A stretch of DNA of 64,000 nucleotides from Planctomycetota bacterium (GCA_024277285.1 JAJRVM010000042.1:11405-75404); one strand, 5' to 3'; counted from the stretch's first letter, positions 18,815 through 27,923 are shown. Numbers and translations: made by a program. Notes: generated by a model from the sequence alone, not told the origin.

Positions 18815-20077
18815 CTAGCGAATAGCACCCGTTCGGGGGGTTGCGTTGGCGGAAGGTTGACCTGCGGCGGGGGTGGAAACCGTGGCCACATGTTGCGAAT
18901 AGGTGCGCAGCAAGCCATAGGTCTGTTGGAACTCTTGGCGTTGCAGCAACGCATTGTATTTGCCTTCTTTGGCGATTGCATCGAATCGCTGCATCGCTTG
19001 CTGCAAGCTCTCCTTGGTCGGGATCCCGCGGCCTGTGTAGATTTCCTCAGGCAGCGAAAGGTAGTTCCGCCATGACGCATCTAGTATGGCGCCGAGGTTG
19101 GTCGCCGATTTGGCGAGTTCCTGGCGAGTGATTTCCAGGGTCTGTCCGGTGGGAGTTGCCGGACCGGCTAACGTGCCCGCAGGTGGTCGTCCCGTTGTTG
19201 GCGGTGCAAGGGGACTGGTTACTGCGTTTGTCCCGTTGGCGGGAGTTGTGGGCGGAAGCACACCATTTGCGATCGGTGCGGCAGGCGTTACCGCAGCGGG
19301 AGCGATTGCAGCGGGGGCTGCCGCGATCAGGGGCGGAGTTGCCGGAGGAGGAACAGCGGGGGCGGTAGTGGGAACGGGGCCTCCGGTGTAAGTGTTCAAG
19401 GCAGCGAGCAATTGGGCTGCGGCCAGTGGCATTTGGGCATTGGCAGCGACCGGGCGGCCATCGGCAGCAAGCCCTGCGGCGCCATAGAAGGCTTGTGTTT
19501 CCGCCATGTTCATCTGAATGACGGACCCATCGATCGCGGCACCGGCAAAGAGGCCACGGCTACGCGAATACGAGTAGATTTCGGCTTGCAGCCGAGCATC
19601 GGTTGCCGCTGATGCTTGACGCCCTACTGGGCCAGCGGATGCAGCGGCATCGACACCAAGCGTCAATTTCCCATTCATCAAGTTGTTTATGCTCTTGCGC
19701 GTGTTGAAAACGAGTACGACGTCGGTTGACTGAATACCCGCCTGGAAGCCGACGCTACCACCGGTCATGGTCACAAAGGTTGGGGGGAGCCACGCTCCAT
19801 TCTGATCTCGCACCACCGCGACGCCTTTTCCACGCCGGCCACCGATCACGAAGCCTGCCTTGATCATATTGGGAACGATCACGATGCCCTGGGCCTTTTG
19901 GAGCATTGAACGAGGGATGTTCTGGTTGGGTAAGGTCATGAACTCGTTGAGCACACTCGTCGATTTGGCAACGGTATCTGCGCCGGCCGGCTGGTACTGA
20001 GCGTTGGCTCTGGGCACATTGGCCAGGCAGGCCAATGCGACCATGGCGAGTAATGCTGGAAGGGCTCGATTTCTCAT
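18815..20077 (-). CDS. Secreted SYLF (YSC84/lipid-binding) domain protein
   Basis: SYLF domains bind phosphoinositides or lipids in eukaryotes; the bacterial members are secreted proteins of unclear role. The 420-residue product has a signal peptide (about 1-26, cleavage after ANA), a SYLF domain (about 35-215: IPRSMLQKAQGIVIVPNM, KAGFVIGGRRGKGVAVVR, and SRSRGLFAGAAIDGSVI), an Ala/Pro/Thr-rich disordered linker (about 245-315) and a helical C-terminal segment (about 320-400). AAGGAG lies nine bases upstream of the ATG, so the start is secure. It stands 440 bases downstream of the BMC-T gene on the same strand. The domain is clear; the function is not. Confidence 0.88.
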   Translation of the reverse strand: MRNRALPALLAMVALACLANVPRANAQYQPAGADTVAKSTSVLNEFMTLPNQNIPRSMLQKAQGIVIVPNMIKAGFVIGGRRGKGVAVVRDQNGAWLPPTFVTMTGGSVGFQAGIQSTDVVLVFNTRKSINNLMNGKLTLGVDAAASAGPVGRQASAATDARLQAEIYSYSRSRGLFAGAAIDGSVIQMNMAETQAFYGAAGLAADGRPVAANAQMPLAAAQLLAALNTYTGGPVPTTAPAVPPPATPPLIAAAPAAIAPAAVTPAAPIANGVLPPTTPANGTNAVTSPLAPPTTGRPPAGTLAGPATPTGQTLEITRQELAKSATNLGAILDASWRNYLSLPEEIYTGRGIPTKESLQQAMQRFDAIAKEGKYNALLQRQEFQQTYGLLRTYSQHVATVSTPAAGQPSANATPRTGAIR

Positions 20078-20518
20078 GACGGGTGAACTCCTTTTCGACT
20101 AGGTCGTGGTGGCGTGCCGCAAATTCTCGTTCTTGGTGCAAAGGGTTCCAGTCGCCGGTGCGATTATCCTCAAGGGCAATATGCTCTCAAGCGAACCGCG
20201 ACGTCCGAGCCATCCGCACTTTGGCGGGCAATGCTATTCTCGAGCCATCGACGGCCATCCCTCAGCTTGAAGCGTGCGTGCGTTTTGCCAGCGGCTGGCG
20301 CGCAGCGGCGTACGGGTGCGGGGATTGTATCGCCCGAAGACGTGGCGGAGCAATAGAGGATGTGCTAGCGGTCGAGGTGGGTGAGGAACGTCCAACGTCG
20401 AGGGCCAGCGGTGTCTATTTGGGCAGGTTGCCGCTTGCTGCGGCAATCGTCCTCACCTGTCAGCACAGCACTTTTTGCCGAGTGTGCCGGGGTTGAACGC
20501 GTCCCATCTGTTTCGAGG
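20078..20518. other. Intergenic, no gene seen
   Basis: About 440 bases between BMC-T (right) and SYLF (left), both on the minus strand. No recognisable terminator, promoter or small gene. Confidence 0.45.
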
Positions 20519-21073
20519 CTAGACAAATTCCCGAATGATTTCAGGGCGTGGGCGGGGTATGACCACTTTTTCGACCAACAGTCCACGTTGCTCGATAACC
20601 GCGGCGCCAACTTGAGTGGCTTCTTCCACGGCGGCCACATCTCCGGTAAAGGAGACGAATCCTTTGCCGCCGATCGCCATTGCCAGGTGAATATTCACAA
20701 ACTGGATAGGAGCCGACTTGATGGCGGCATCGGCCGCCTCGACGACCGACGCGACACTGAAACTCTCGATCACGCCAAGCGCCTTGAGTTCGGGCACATG
20801 TTCGACGCCACTGATCGCCGGGAATACGGCGGGATGGACGTTCGAGATGACAAATTGGTCGACAACCGTGTGAGCGCCGACGGCCGCTCCCGCCTGGATG
20901 CTCGCTTGCACCGCGTCGACGTCACCGCCAACCAGGACAATGTACTTTCCGGGGCAGATGGTTCGGTTGAGAACGATTTCGACATTGGCTGCCTTCAGGA
21001 TGGTATCGGCGATCTCAAAGCCTTTGGCAATGCTTGATGTTTCGACGATTCCGATTGCCGCGCCCTTCTTCAT
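20519..21073 (-). CDS. pduT: BMC-T (tandem-domain) microcompartment shell protein, PduT-like
   Basis: Shell protein of a bacterial microcompartment; trimers form pseudohexameric facets. Two BMC folds lie in tandem (about residues 5-88: AAIGIVETSSIAKGFEIAD; and about 95-178: ALGVIESFSVASVVEAADA), each starting with the typical GxxE(T/S) strand. Cys40 in NRTICPGKYIVLVGG matches the pore Cys of PduT, which holds a [4Fe-4S] cluster shared by the trimer; this is by analogy. ATG 21073 follows AAGG at nine bases; a TTG two codons upstream is less likely. The pduS-like gene lies upstream on the same strand (347-base gap). No other shell gene or signature enzyme is in the window. Confidence 0.9.
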   Translation of the reverse strand: MKKGAAIGIVETSSIAKGFEIADTILKAANVEIVLNRTICPGKYIVLVGGDVDAVQASIQAGAAVGAHTVVDQFVISNVHPAVFPAISGVEHVPELKALGVIESFSVASVVEAADAAIKSAPIQFVNIHLAMAIGGKGFVSFTGDVAAVEEATQVGAAVIEQRGLLVEKVVIPRPRPEIIREFV

Positions 21074-21079
21074 GGTCAA

Positions 21080-21420
21080 TGCCTTACCTTGTATGTACGT
21101 GACTCAGTTGGTTTCAATTCAGTTGGTCTGGATGTCCGTGTTGCGACAAACGTAACCGTTCACGGCCGAAGTTCGCGAAACACGCAGCCAGGATCTCACC
21201 TATCGTCCTAATCGTAATCGCTCACGGTTTTCTCCCATGTATGAGTCAGCCCACTCCCGCGCACAATCGGCACTTCGAGTCACCGTGCATCCGCCTCGCC
21301 GGCATTGCGCACTGCGCGTGGCGACGCTTCATAGGAGGAGGATGTCGGTTCACAAGCAGACCACGAATTTCGAGTAGGATGAAGCCCAAAAAACCTGAAA
21401 GCACCGCAATTGGTCACCTG
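21080..21420. other. pduS-pduT spacer
   Basis: About 340 bases with no trusted coding frame. Contains a second copy of the 12-mer TAACCGTTCACG (21153-21164). A near-duplicate cagttggt(t/c)t occurs at 21104-21114 and 21119-21129. Confidence 0.5.
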
Positions 21421-22761
21421 TTAACTGTGCGTCTTGATGACGATATGGGTTGCGCTGACGGCGGTTACACGCCCCGCGACACTGGCGTGCACCGGACAGC
21501 CTAACTTGTCGTGATCGACATCTGCGATCATGGTGCCGCGTTCGACCGAGTCGCCTGATTGCACGACGGCCTGAGCCGGTTGCCCGATATGCGTGTTCAA
21601 GGGAATCGATACGGATGAAGGATTCCAGTCACGTTCGACAAACGGCGCTTTGCGATCGTACGGCGTCAATCCCAGACGCTGATAAAGCTTGGATATCGGC
21701 ACTTCGCGACCGTGGCGAGCTGGATGAGGTGGGCGGAAAAGCTGTTCCAGTTCCGCTTCCGTCCGGCTTAGGTTGTTCTTTCGCAGCAGCGCTTTTGCAT
21801 CGACACAGATGTTCTTGGGATCGAGTTGTTCGGGGCAGGCGATATACGAACAGATATTGCATTCGCAGCAATACTGTGCCCACAGACTACCACGCTGTTT
21901 GGCTTCCCCCGTCATCAGCAATGTTCGCATGACGCGGTGAGGTTCAATCGGATAGCCCAGAATGTAGCGTGGGCAAAGCTCGGTGCAAAGTGAACACTGA
22001 TCGCATTGCCCGTGGCCGATGCGTGTGTAAGTCTCTTGCGATTGTGTTTTGCGACGCACGAGGTAGTGATCGGAGGGAAGCACAATCAAGCCGGCGGTCG
22101 TCTTCGCGATCGGTTGTGTCAAGTCGCGGCTTACGCCACCCATCATCACGCCGCTGACCAGGATCGTCGGATCGTCCACGGTGCAGCCTCCGGCCGCACG
22201 CAGGCAGTCGGAAAACGAAGTGCCAATGGGTACCACGGTGGTGTAGGGGGATGCGACGGCGCCGGTCACCGTGATGTACTTGTCAACGACTCCTTGCGAT
22301 TCCAGGGCCTTACCAACGTTGATAATGGTCTCGACATTGTCAACGACACATCCCACGTGCAAAGGCAGTCCACCGGGAGGTATCTGTTTCCCCGTGATTT
22401 CGTAGACCAGTACGTACTCGTCACCGGCGGGGTAAACGTCTTCATATACGAAGAACTCGATACCCGACTGATGGGCCCGCTCACGCATCGCTGGGAGGAT
22501 GTCTTCGTTTTTGCGTTTCACCGCGATCGTCACTTGCGACGCACCCGTTTGGTCGCGCATGGCCTCAAGTCCGCGAAAGAACGCATCTTGCTCCCGAATC
22601 ATCGATTCGCGGTCTTTTTGCAATAGCGGTTCGCACTCGGCACCGTTGGCGATAAGGCGATCCACCTGGGCTTCCAACTTCTTGAAGGTGGGAAACCCGG
22701 CGCCGCCAGCGCCAATGACACCTGCGGCGCGCACTTGGTTCAGAAATTCTTGGCTACCCAA
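21421..22761 (-). CDS. pduS: PduS-like flavin/iron-sulfur oxidoreductase (RnfC family)
   Basis: PduS is a microcompartment-associated cobalamin reductase that passes electrons from NADH through FMN and two [4Fe-4S] clusters. The 446-residue product has the N-terminal nucleotide loop GVIGAGGAGFPTFKK, the SLBB-type region (VTVTGAVASPYTTVVPIGTS in part), two ferredoxin-like clusters (CDQCSLCTELCP at about 257-268; CCECNICSYIACP at about 297-309) and a C-terminal lipoyl-like barrel (VVQSGDSVERGTMIADVD). The start is TTG at 22761 with GGAG nine bases upstream. It pairs with the downstream BMC-T gene, matching the known PduS-PduT contact. Whether it acts on cobalamin here is inference; no B12 enzyme is nearby. 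Confidence 0.9.
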   Translation of the reverse strand: MGSQEFLNQVRAAGVIGAGGAGFPTFKKLEAQVDRLIANGAECEPLLQKDRESMIREQDAFFRGLEAMRDQTGASQVTIAVKRKNEDILPAMRERAHQSGIEFFVYEDVYPAGDEYVLVYEITGKQIPPGGLPLHVGCVVDNVETIINVGKALESQGVVDKYITVTGAVASPYTTVVPIGTSFSDCLRAAGGCTVDDPTILVSGVMMGGVSRDLTQPIAKTTAGLIVLPSDHYLVRRKTQSQETYTRIGHGQCDQCSLCTELCPRYILGYPIEPHRVMRTLLMTGEAKQRGSLWAQYCCECNICSYIACPEQLDPKNICVDAKALLRKNNLSRTEAELEQLFRPPHPARHGREVPISKLYQRLGLTPYDRKAPFVERDWNPSSVSIPLNTHIGQPAQAVVQSGDSVERGTMIADVDHDKLGCPVHASVAGRVTAVSATHIVIKTHS

Positions 22762-23225
22762 AGTGTGAAACTCCCAGCACGAAATCGGAGTTGATCATGC
22801 GTACGAATCTTTGTTGATTGAGCTGGCTCCGCTCATGTTTCCCTGTCGCGGGCTTGGCTCGCCGGTCACGAGTCTTGAGCCCAGAGCCAGAAGGCTCACG
22901 TTGGCCTTTAGGTTTCTCAGGGAAACTGGTGTGGCACCGTGCACCCATCTTACATGAAACGACTCTTTATGGCTCTTTTGCTATGTTAGCAGGCCTGCTT
23001 GTTTTATCGACCCGGCAATTTACTCCAAATTAGCTGTGTTTACATCCGAGCGGGCCATTCCGGCCTATGACGGACGCTCCGTTCCGGCTTTTCCGACCAT
23101 CTCGTTTTTCCGACCTGTTGGCACAGCGTGACTCGGCATTTACGCCGCACTGCAGCCGTTGGTGATGGTCTACCGTTACAGACGGGGAGTGCCCCCCCCT
23201 CTGCGGTGCGGTGCAGCCGGTAATC

Positions 23226-23238
23226 CCAGACAGTCTGG
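23226..23238. repeat. Palindromic repeat, copy 4
   Basis: CCAGACAGTCTGG followed by TTTCGG, preceded by GTAATC. Confidence 0.93.
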
Positions 23239-23335
23239 TTTCGGCTTGTAGCTTGGGATTCCATCCCGAGCATGAACAGGCTCACGTCTCCAGAACGCCA
23301 TCTATCGACACCGAGCCAGCAACGGACCGGTAATC

Positions 23336-23348
23336 CCAGACAGTCTGA
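23336..23348. repeat. Palindromic repeat, copy 5
   Basis: CCAGACAGTCTGA, preceded by the same GTAATC as copy 4; the downstream flank differs. Confidence 0.85.
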
Positions 23349-23591
23349 ATTAGAAGTCGTTGGTGTGGCACTGGCTGAGTGAGTGGCCACATGCGATACC
23401 TCACGAACGGACTTCAAGCACGAACGGAGCCAGTGTTCGTTGCGACATGGGCGCGTGGTTCCGTTGGAACGTGGGTAGGAGCTGCACACTGCGTGCGTTG
23501 AACGGCGGTGTGGTGGTGGCGCGATTCGTGGCGTGGGATTTCTTGGCACTGGGGGGGCTCGTCTTGGCATGCAGTGGCACCAGATTAGGAA

Positions 23592-23630
23592 CCAGACAGT
23601 CTGGTTTCGGTCAGACAGTCTGGTTTCGGT
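23592..23630. repeat. Palindromic repeat, copies 6 and 7, as a 19-bp tandem pair
   Basis: CCAGACAGTCTGG at 23592-23604 and TCAGACAGTCTGG at 23611-23623. From 23593 two exact 19-base units (CAGACAGTCTGGTTTCGGT) follow each other. Confidence 0.93.
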
Positions 23631-23947
23631 CAGCGACGGCACAGCCACCGGCGCACCGTCTTGCCGGCATCGCCGGGTGGGGTGTTGATACTCCAGGCGG
23701 GGGGAGGGATGTTCCTTGTATTGAGCGAATTCCAAAAGAATCGGTTGAGTAAGATGTAGTGACCAATTATCCTAAAGGGTTGTGAAGGAGTAGGTTTTGG
23801 GCGATTTGCGGTGAGGGTTTGCCGTGAACCGTCAGGCTGAGTCGCCGGCGAGTTACTTATCGCCGAGCGCGTTTGCGTTGAAAAACTTACGTGCATGAGT
23901 TGATATACGTTGACATCAGAAGTTGGCGATTGCGAAGAGGTGCTGCA

Positions 23948-25531
23948 ATGTTGAAGCGATCTTGGGGCTGTTTGTATTTTGGTGCGTTGATCGTCCTGGC
24001 GACTGGTGTGCGTGCTGATGTACAAGTCAGTTCCGCCCCGTCTCGCTCGATCGTGACGCGTGCTTCATGGGAAGTGCAAGCCGCGCCAGCCCAATTGCTT
24101 GGTGGACGGTGGGGCGCGCGACAGTGGACCAATGTCGCATGGCAAGAGGTGGTGCCTCAAGATGCCACTTCCGTGCAAGCGACCGTGCCGGCTGATGGAT
24201 TGACTTTCTCCAACGAGCAAGGGCTCGAACAGGTCGTGGCTGATTCACCGGGCGAGCTTATTGACTTGGGAACGCTTGGTGGTGAATTCAGTGAAGCGAC
24301 CAGCATCAACTCGACGACCAACGTTGTGGGGCATTCGCAAACAGCTTCGGGTGATGTGCATGCCTTTATTTGGGATGTGGTTGATCAGGAGATGCGCGAT
24401 CTTGGCACGCTTGGCGGCAGCTTCAGTTACGCTCAGTGCGTGAACGACCAAGGGGACGTGGTTGGTTTTTCGGAGACGGAGGATGGCGAAGTACACGCAT
24501 TTTTGTGGTCGTCGTCGTCGGAGACCATGCGTGACTTGGATACGTTAGGCGGCCAGAGCAGTCGTGCGTCGAGCATCAACGACGCGGGACAGGTGGTAGG
24601 TGTTTCGCAGATTGTGGAAGGCCAGGATCATGCCTTTCTGTGGGATCCACAATCGGGCACGATGAAGGATCTTGGTACGCTCGGTGGCAAGTTCAGTTAT
24701 GCGTTTGCGGTGAGTGACGAGGGCGTGGTTGCTGGGCATTCGCAAACGGCTAGCGGCAAAGTGCAAGCCTTCACTTGGGACCCACAGACCGGGGTCCCGC
24801 AAGGCGTGGAGCCTCTCGATGGGCTGGTGAGTTTTGCGTTTGGTGTCAACGCGCGCGGCCAGGTCGCCGGCTATACGATGGCGGACGAGGGGGCCTATCG
24901 CGGGTATGTCTGGGACACTGTCAGTGGCGAGCTAACCGATCTGGGGACTTTTGACGGTGGCTTCGCCGAGGCATATGCCTTGAATGCTGAAGGAAAGATT
25001 ATCGACTATTCGGCGCCGCCGCATGGACGAAACTATGCGGTCCGATGGAACCCGAAAACGGGTTTGCTTCAAGACCACAGCCGCATAGGTGAGGGGCTTG
25101 AGGTGGCTTGGGACATGAACGCTGAAGGCGCCGTGGTAGGTGCTGGAGAGACGAATGGAAACACTCACGCTTTGATGTGGAAGCCCTCGACCAGTGCTGG
25201 CGGATGCACGACGTGTGGCGGCTGTGGCGCCGATGCGGTGAACACGGACGTCGGCTATATGGTCGGTGCCGTGGGCGGCGTGCCGAGCGGAACATTTGCT
25301 TCGTTTGGTGTCGGGAGCGGGATTGGAAACACGGGATCAGGTTTTGGCATCGGTGGCGGTGGTTCGAGCGGTGGCTTCGGCGGTGGCGGTGGCGGCGGCG
25401 GTATTTCAGTGGTGCCACCTGATGGCGGCGAAGGCGAAATTCCCGAGCCTGCTACCTTGGTGCTCTGGATGGTCGGCCTGGGACTGTTGATCTCGCAACG
25501 TTGGTACCGAAGCCGCAAGGCTCAAGCGTAG
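23948..25531 (+). CDS. HAF-repeat protein with PEP-CTERM sorting signal
   Basis: Exported surface or envelope protein, 527 residues from ATG 23948 (GAGG seven bases upstream; an ATG at 23891 would hide the signal peptide). After the signal peptide (LYFGALIVLATGVRA), about seven HAF repeats span residues ~75-410, each with a DLGTLGG...VN..G.VVG.S......HAF.WD pattern; the last three are degenerate. Then come a short Cys-rich stretch (GGCTTCGGCG), a long Gly-rich low-complexity linker, and a PEP-CTERM tail: IPEPATLVLWMVGLGLLI followed by a basic end (RSRKAQA). PEP-CTERM proteins are processed by an exosortase, not encoded here. Ligand of the HAF repeats is unknown. Confidence 0.88.
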   Translation: MLKRSWGCLYFGALIVLATGVRADVQVSSAPSRSIVTRASWEVQAAPAQLLGGRWGARQWTNVAWQEVVPQDATSVQATVPADGLTFSNEQGLEQVVADSPGELIDLGTLGGEFSEATSINSTTNVVGHSQTASGDVHAFIWDVVDQEMRDLGTLGGSFSYAQCVNDQGDVVGFSETEDGEVHAFLWSSSSETMRDLDTLGGQSSRASSINDAGQVVGVSQIVEGQDHAFLWDPQSGTMKDLGTLGGKFSYAFAVSDEGVVAGHSQTASGKVQAFTWDPQTGVPQGVEPLDGLVSFAFGVNARGQVAGYTMADEGAYRGYVWDTVSGELTDLGTFDGGFAEAYALNAEGKIIDYSAPPHGRNYAVRWNPKTGLLQDHSRIGEGLEVAWDMNAEGAVVGAGETNGNTHALMWKPSTSAGGCTTCGGCGADAVNTDVGYMVGAVGGVPSGTFASFGVGSGIGNTGSGFGIGGGGSSGGFGGGGGGGGISVVPPDGGEGEIPEPATLVLWMVGLGLLISQRWYRSRKAQA

Positions 25532-25582
25532 CGAACGCGTGTTTTTCTCTCGTCGCGAAGTGGACGGCGTTCTCGCTGCCCC

Positions 25583-26029
25583 TCAACCCATCACGACGCC
25601 GATCGTCAACAATAGATTGGCGTAGATCCGTTGTTCGCCCGTGGCGATCGTCAGTGCCACGTCGGGTGTTCCCGCTTCGTCGTAGAAAGCGAATCGTTCA
25701 ATCGTTCGCAGCGGGTTGGTATGGCCTGCCGCCTTGAGTGTGTCGCGGAACCGGTCCCAGACTTCCGGATCGTGTTCCAAGGCATAAGGGCCCGAACTGG
25801 CATATTGCATGACGGCCGCTTCCTCGACCGGGATCGCGGTCACGAGCGCCTCGAGTACTTGCACGCAGTCGACCAAGCCTGGCGACAGGTTCAGGTTGAC
25901 CAGTGCCGCGTTGGGGCCCAGTTTGGTAAGAAACGGGTAATTGCCATCGGCTATCAGGATTTTGGATCCGTGACCAGCGCGTCCCAAAACTTCCAAGATA
26001 TCAGGTTGAATCAGCTGTCCTCGAAGCAT
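25583..26029 (-). CDS. RbsD/FucU-family sugar mutarotase
   Basis: Small cytosolic enzyme that interconverts sugar anomers (fucose for FucU, ribose for RbsD). The 148-residue product from ATG 26029 starts MLRGQLIQPDILEVLGRAGHGSKI with the catalytic His region (GHGSKILIADGNYPF), and has the family's LVTAIPVEEAAVMQY and AFYDEA...IATGEQRIYANLLLTIGVV blocks (shown in part). Tail and length are closer to FucU than RbsD. A TTG at 26047 is a possible longer start; GGGAG lies 11 bases before the ATG. No sugar transporter or kinase is adjacent. The exact sugar is not determinable. Confidence 0.88.
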   Translation of the reverse strand: MLRGQLIQPDILEVLGRAGHGSKILIADGNYPFLTKLGPNAALVNLNLSPGLVDCVQVLEALVTAIPVEEAAVMQYASSGPYALEHDPEVWDRFRDTLKAAGHTNPLRTIERFAFYDEAGTPDVALTIATGEQRIYANLLLTIGVVMG

Positions 26030-26456
26030 GGCCGTGAGATCTCCCAATGGGTTGCTGTGGCAGGCTCGCGGGGCGAGCGAAACCTACTTGGTCGTGGCGA
26101 CGCGCGACGCTATGGTGGATGGTGCGTTTGCCGAAAGCCGGGTTTACTGCGGGAGTTACCGAATCGCGGTCGGAAAGCCCCCAACGCAGGGAGGCCGGTT
26201 CGTCGTGATAAACGGCGGTTTGCGCATTACGGGACCCACTCCATTGCAGGATATCCGATGGCAAGCCAACCACGCAAGGAGCATCCCCGTGGACGCGGCC
26301 CTTAGGACGTGCAAAACAATAAGTTACCGAATTGGCCGCTGACTGAGCCACGAATACCAGTGCTTTCCGGTATCCATGCGGTAGGTAATTGTCTTGCAAA
26401 TCCTTAGTGCAATGTGGTTTGCGCGAGTTCGGTACGGATTTCTGGAGTGAACAAGC
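26030..26456. other. Divergent intergenic region
   Basis: About 430 bases between the divergent mutarotase and radical SAM genes. Must hold both promoters, but no clear -35/-10 pair was recognised and no small gene is convincing. Confidence 0.45.
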
Positions 26457-27878
26457 GTGTTGTTACCCGCTCATGACCGGCCCGAAACTTATTCGGCCTA
26501 TCGTTCTGTTGCCAAAGTGCGTTTAAACGATGGCAGCGGGAACGCCGTCTTGGGGCTCAAGGAGACCGGACTGGTCGTCCATTTTGATGACGGTGAAGCG
26601 CTCCATTTCGACTTGGAGGGGCGATTGTTGCGTGTCGCTGTGCCGGGCCTCCAATGGCGGCGCGGCCTCTCTGGAAGGATGCTGCGGCTGAGTCGTCAGG
26701 CAACGGGTGACGCGGCGGCGAGAGACACTGTTTGGAGTGCTCCCTCGCCGGGCGACCGTTCTTCGACAGTTGCGGGAGTGAACCGTGACGCGGTTGCCAA
26801 CGTCGCCAAAACGCCAAGTGTCGTCGATGAGGCGGATTGCGAGCCGCGGCAACCGGTCACTCTGATCCGCGCGGCAAACCGGCGCATGCAAGCGGCGCAC
26901 GCAGCATATGAAGCAGCGTTGGGCACCGATGACGACGAGCAAACGTCGCTACGCGACGCGGTTACGCGCGCCGCTGCGTTTGACGAACATGCCGCCACAC
27001 ACGACCTGGATGCATTTCGAGAGCTTTACCATGACATTCCCATCTTGCCACCGGACCAATATCAGTCGTTGGTACTGCTGGCCAGTGACGGGTGCAGTTA
27101 CAACCAATGCACGTTTTGCAATTTCTATCGGGACAGGCAATACCGTCTTCGTCCGTTAGGTCAATTCCAGCAACATGTCGACGCGGCAGTTCGATACCAC
27201 GGTGCTGCACTGGCCGCGCGACGCGACATTTTCTTGGGGCAGGCAAATGCGCTGCTTGGACCGCGCGCATGGCGCGAGGAGATTCTTCAGTATGTCAACC
27301 AGCGGTTCGAGTTTCCACCATCCGATCGACCGGCCCAGCAAGGTTCGTGGTGGCGAGGTTCTCCGACTCGCTTTAACGGGATTACCTCGTTCTTGGACGC
27401 GCTGGCCGGCACGCGTATCACCGTGGACGAATTCGCGGCCTTGCGGCGATTGAATCTCAAGCAAGTTTATATCGGCTTGGAATCGGGCGCGGCCGAGTTG
27501 CTTCAATGGCTGCGCAAGCCCGCAGAACCACAGCAGATGCTTGGAGCGGTCCGCGCTGCGAAACAAGGTGGTGTGGCGACCGGCGTGATCGTGCTGATCG
27601 GCGTGGGGGGGGAACGCTACTTTGATGCCCATGTGCGAGAAACGGTCGCGCTCATTCACGCGATGCAATTGGCGGCGGGTGATTTCATTTACCTATCGCC
27701 ACTCGTACCGGCGCATGGTGCCGAATACGACGACCTGGCCGCCGAGGCCGATATTCAGCCTTTGAGTCCGCCGCGAATGAAGGAACAGGAGCAATTATTG
27801 CGCAGTGGGATCGGCAGCTTGCCAAGGGGGCACGGGCCTTACGTGGCACATTACGAAGTGGAGCGTTTCGTCTATTGA
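26457..27878 (+). CDS. Radical SAM protein of unknown substrate
   Basis: Radical SAM enzymes cleave S-adenosylmethionine at a [4Fe-4S] cluster to start radical chemistry. The cluster motif is C213-x4-C218-x2-C221 (SDGCSYNQCTFCNFY), one residue longer than the standard CxxxCxxC but typical of a recognised subgroup. SAM-binding elements follow (DIFLGQANALL, VYIGLESGAAELLQWLRKP, GVATGVIVLIGVGG). The first ~200 residues form an unrelated N-terminal part with a small beta region (about 15-65) and a charged linker. Start is GTG with GGAGT (26443-26447) nine bases upstream. It is convergent with the alpha-2-macroglobulin gene. No precursor peptide or partner enzyme is evident. Confidence 0.87.
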   Translation: MLLPAHDRPETYSAYRSVAKVRLNDGSGNAVLGLKETGLVVHFDDGEALHFDLEGRLLRVAVPGLQWRRGLSGRMLRLSRQATGDAAARDTVWSAPSPGDRSSTVAGVNRDAVANVAKTPSVVDEADCEPRQPVTLIRAANRRMQAAHAAYEAALGTDDDEQTSLRDAVTRAAAFDEHAATHDLDAFRELYHDIPILPPDQYQSLVLLASDGCSYNQCTFCNFYRDRQYRLRPLGQFQQHVDAAVRYHGAALAARRDIFLGQANALLGPRAWREEILQYVNQRFEFPPSDRPAQQGSWWRGSPTRFNGITSFLDALAGTRITVDEFAALRRLNLKQVYIGLESGAAELLQWLRKPAEPQQMLGAVRAAKQGGVATGVIVLIGVGGERYFDAHVRETVALIHAMQLAAGDFIYLSPLVPAHGAEYDDLAAEADIQPLSPPRMKEQEQLLRSGIGSLPRGHGPYVAHYEVERFVY

Positions 27879-27923
27879 GTTTATTTCGGTGTGCCTGCGC
27901 TCGCCGGTCGTGTCGATGGGGAA

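Larger units (their letters stand above)
22762..23947. other. 1.2-kb gene-poor region with palindromic repeats
   Basis: No trusted gene. It carries four copies of the CCAGACAGTCTGG repeat. Long frames here (for example 23040-23735 minus) read through these repeats as a recurring NQTVW/DCL peptide and look artefactual. The sequence may hold decayed genes, but nothing identifiable. Confidence 0.5.

Noticed and set aside
23040..23735. 231-codon minus-strand frame in the gene-poor region
   Set aside because: Reads through several copies of the palindromic repeat, giving recurrent NQTVW/DCL peptides; no start signal or domain.
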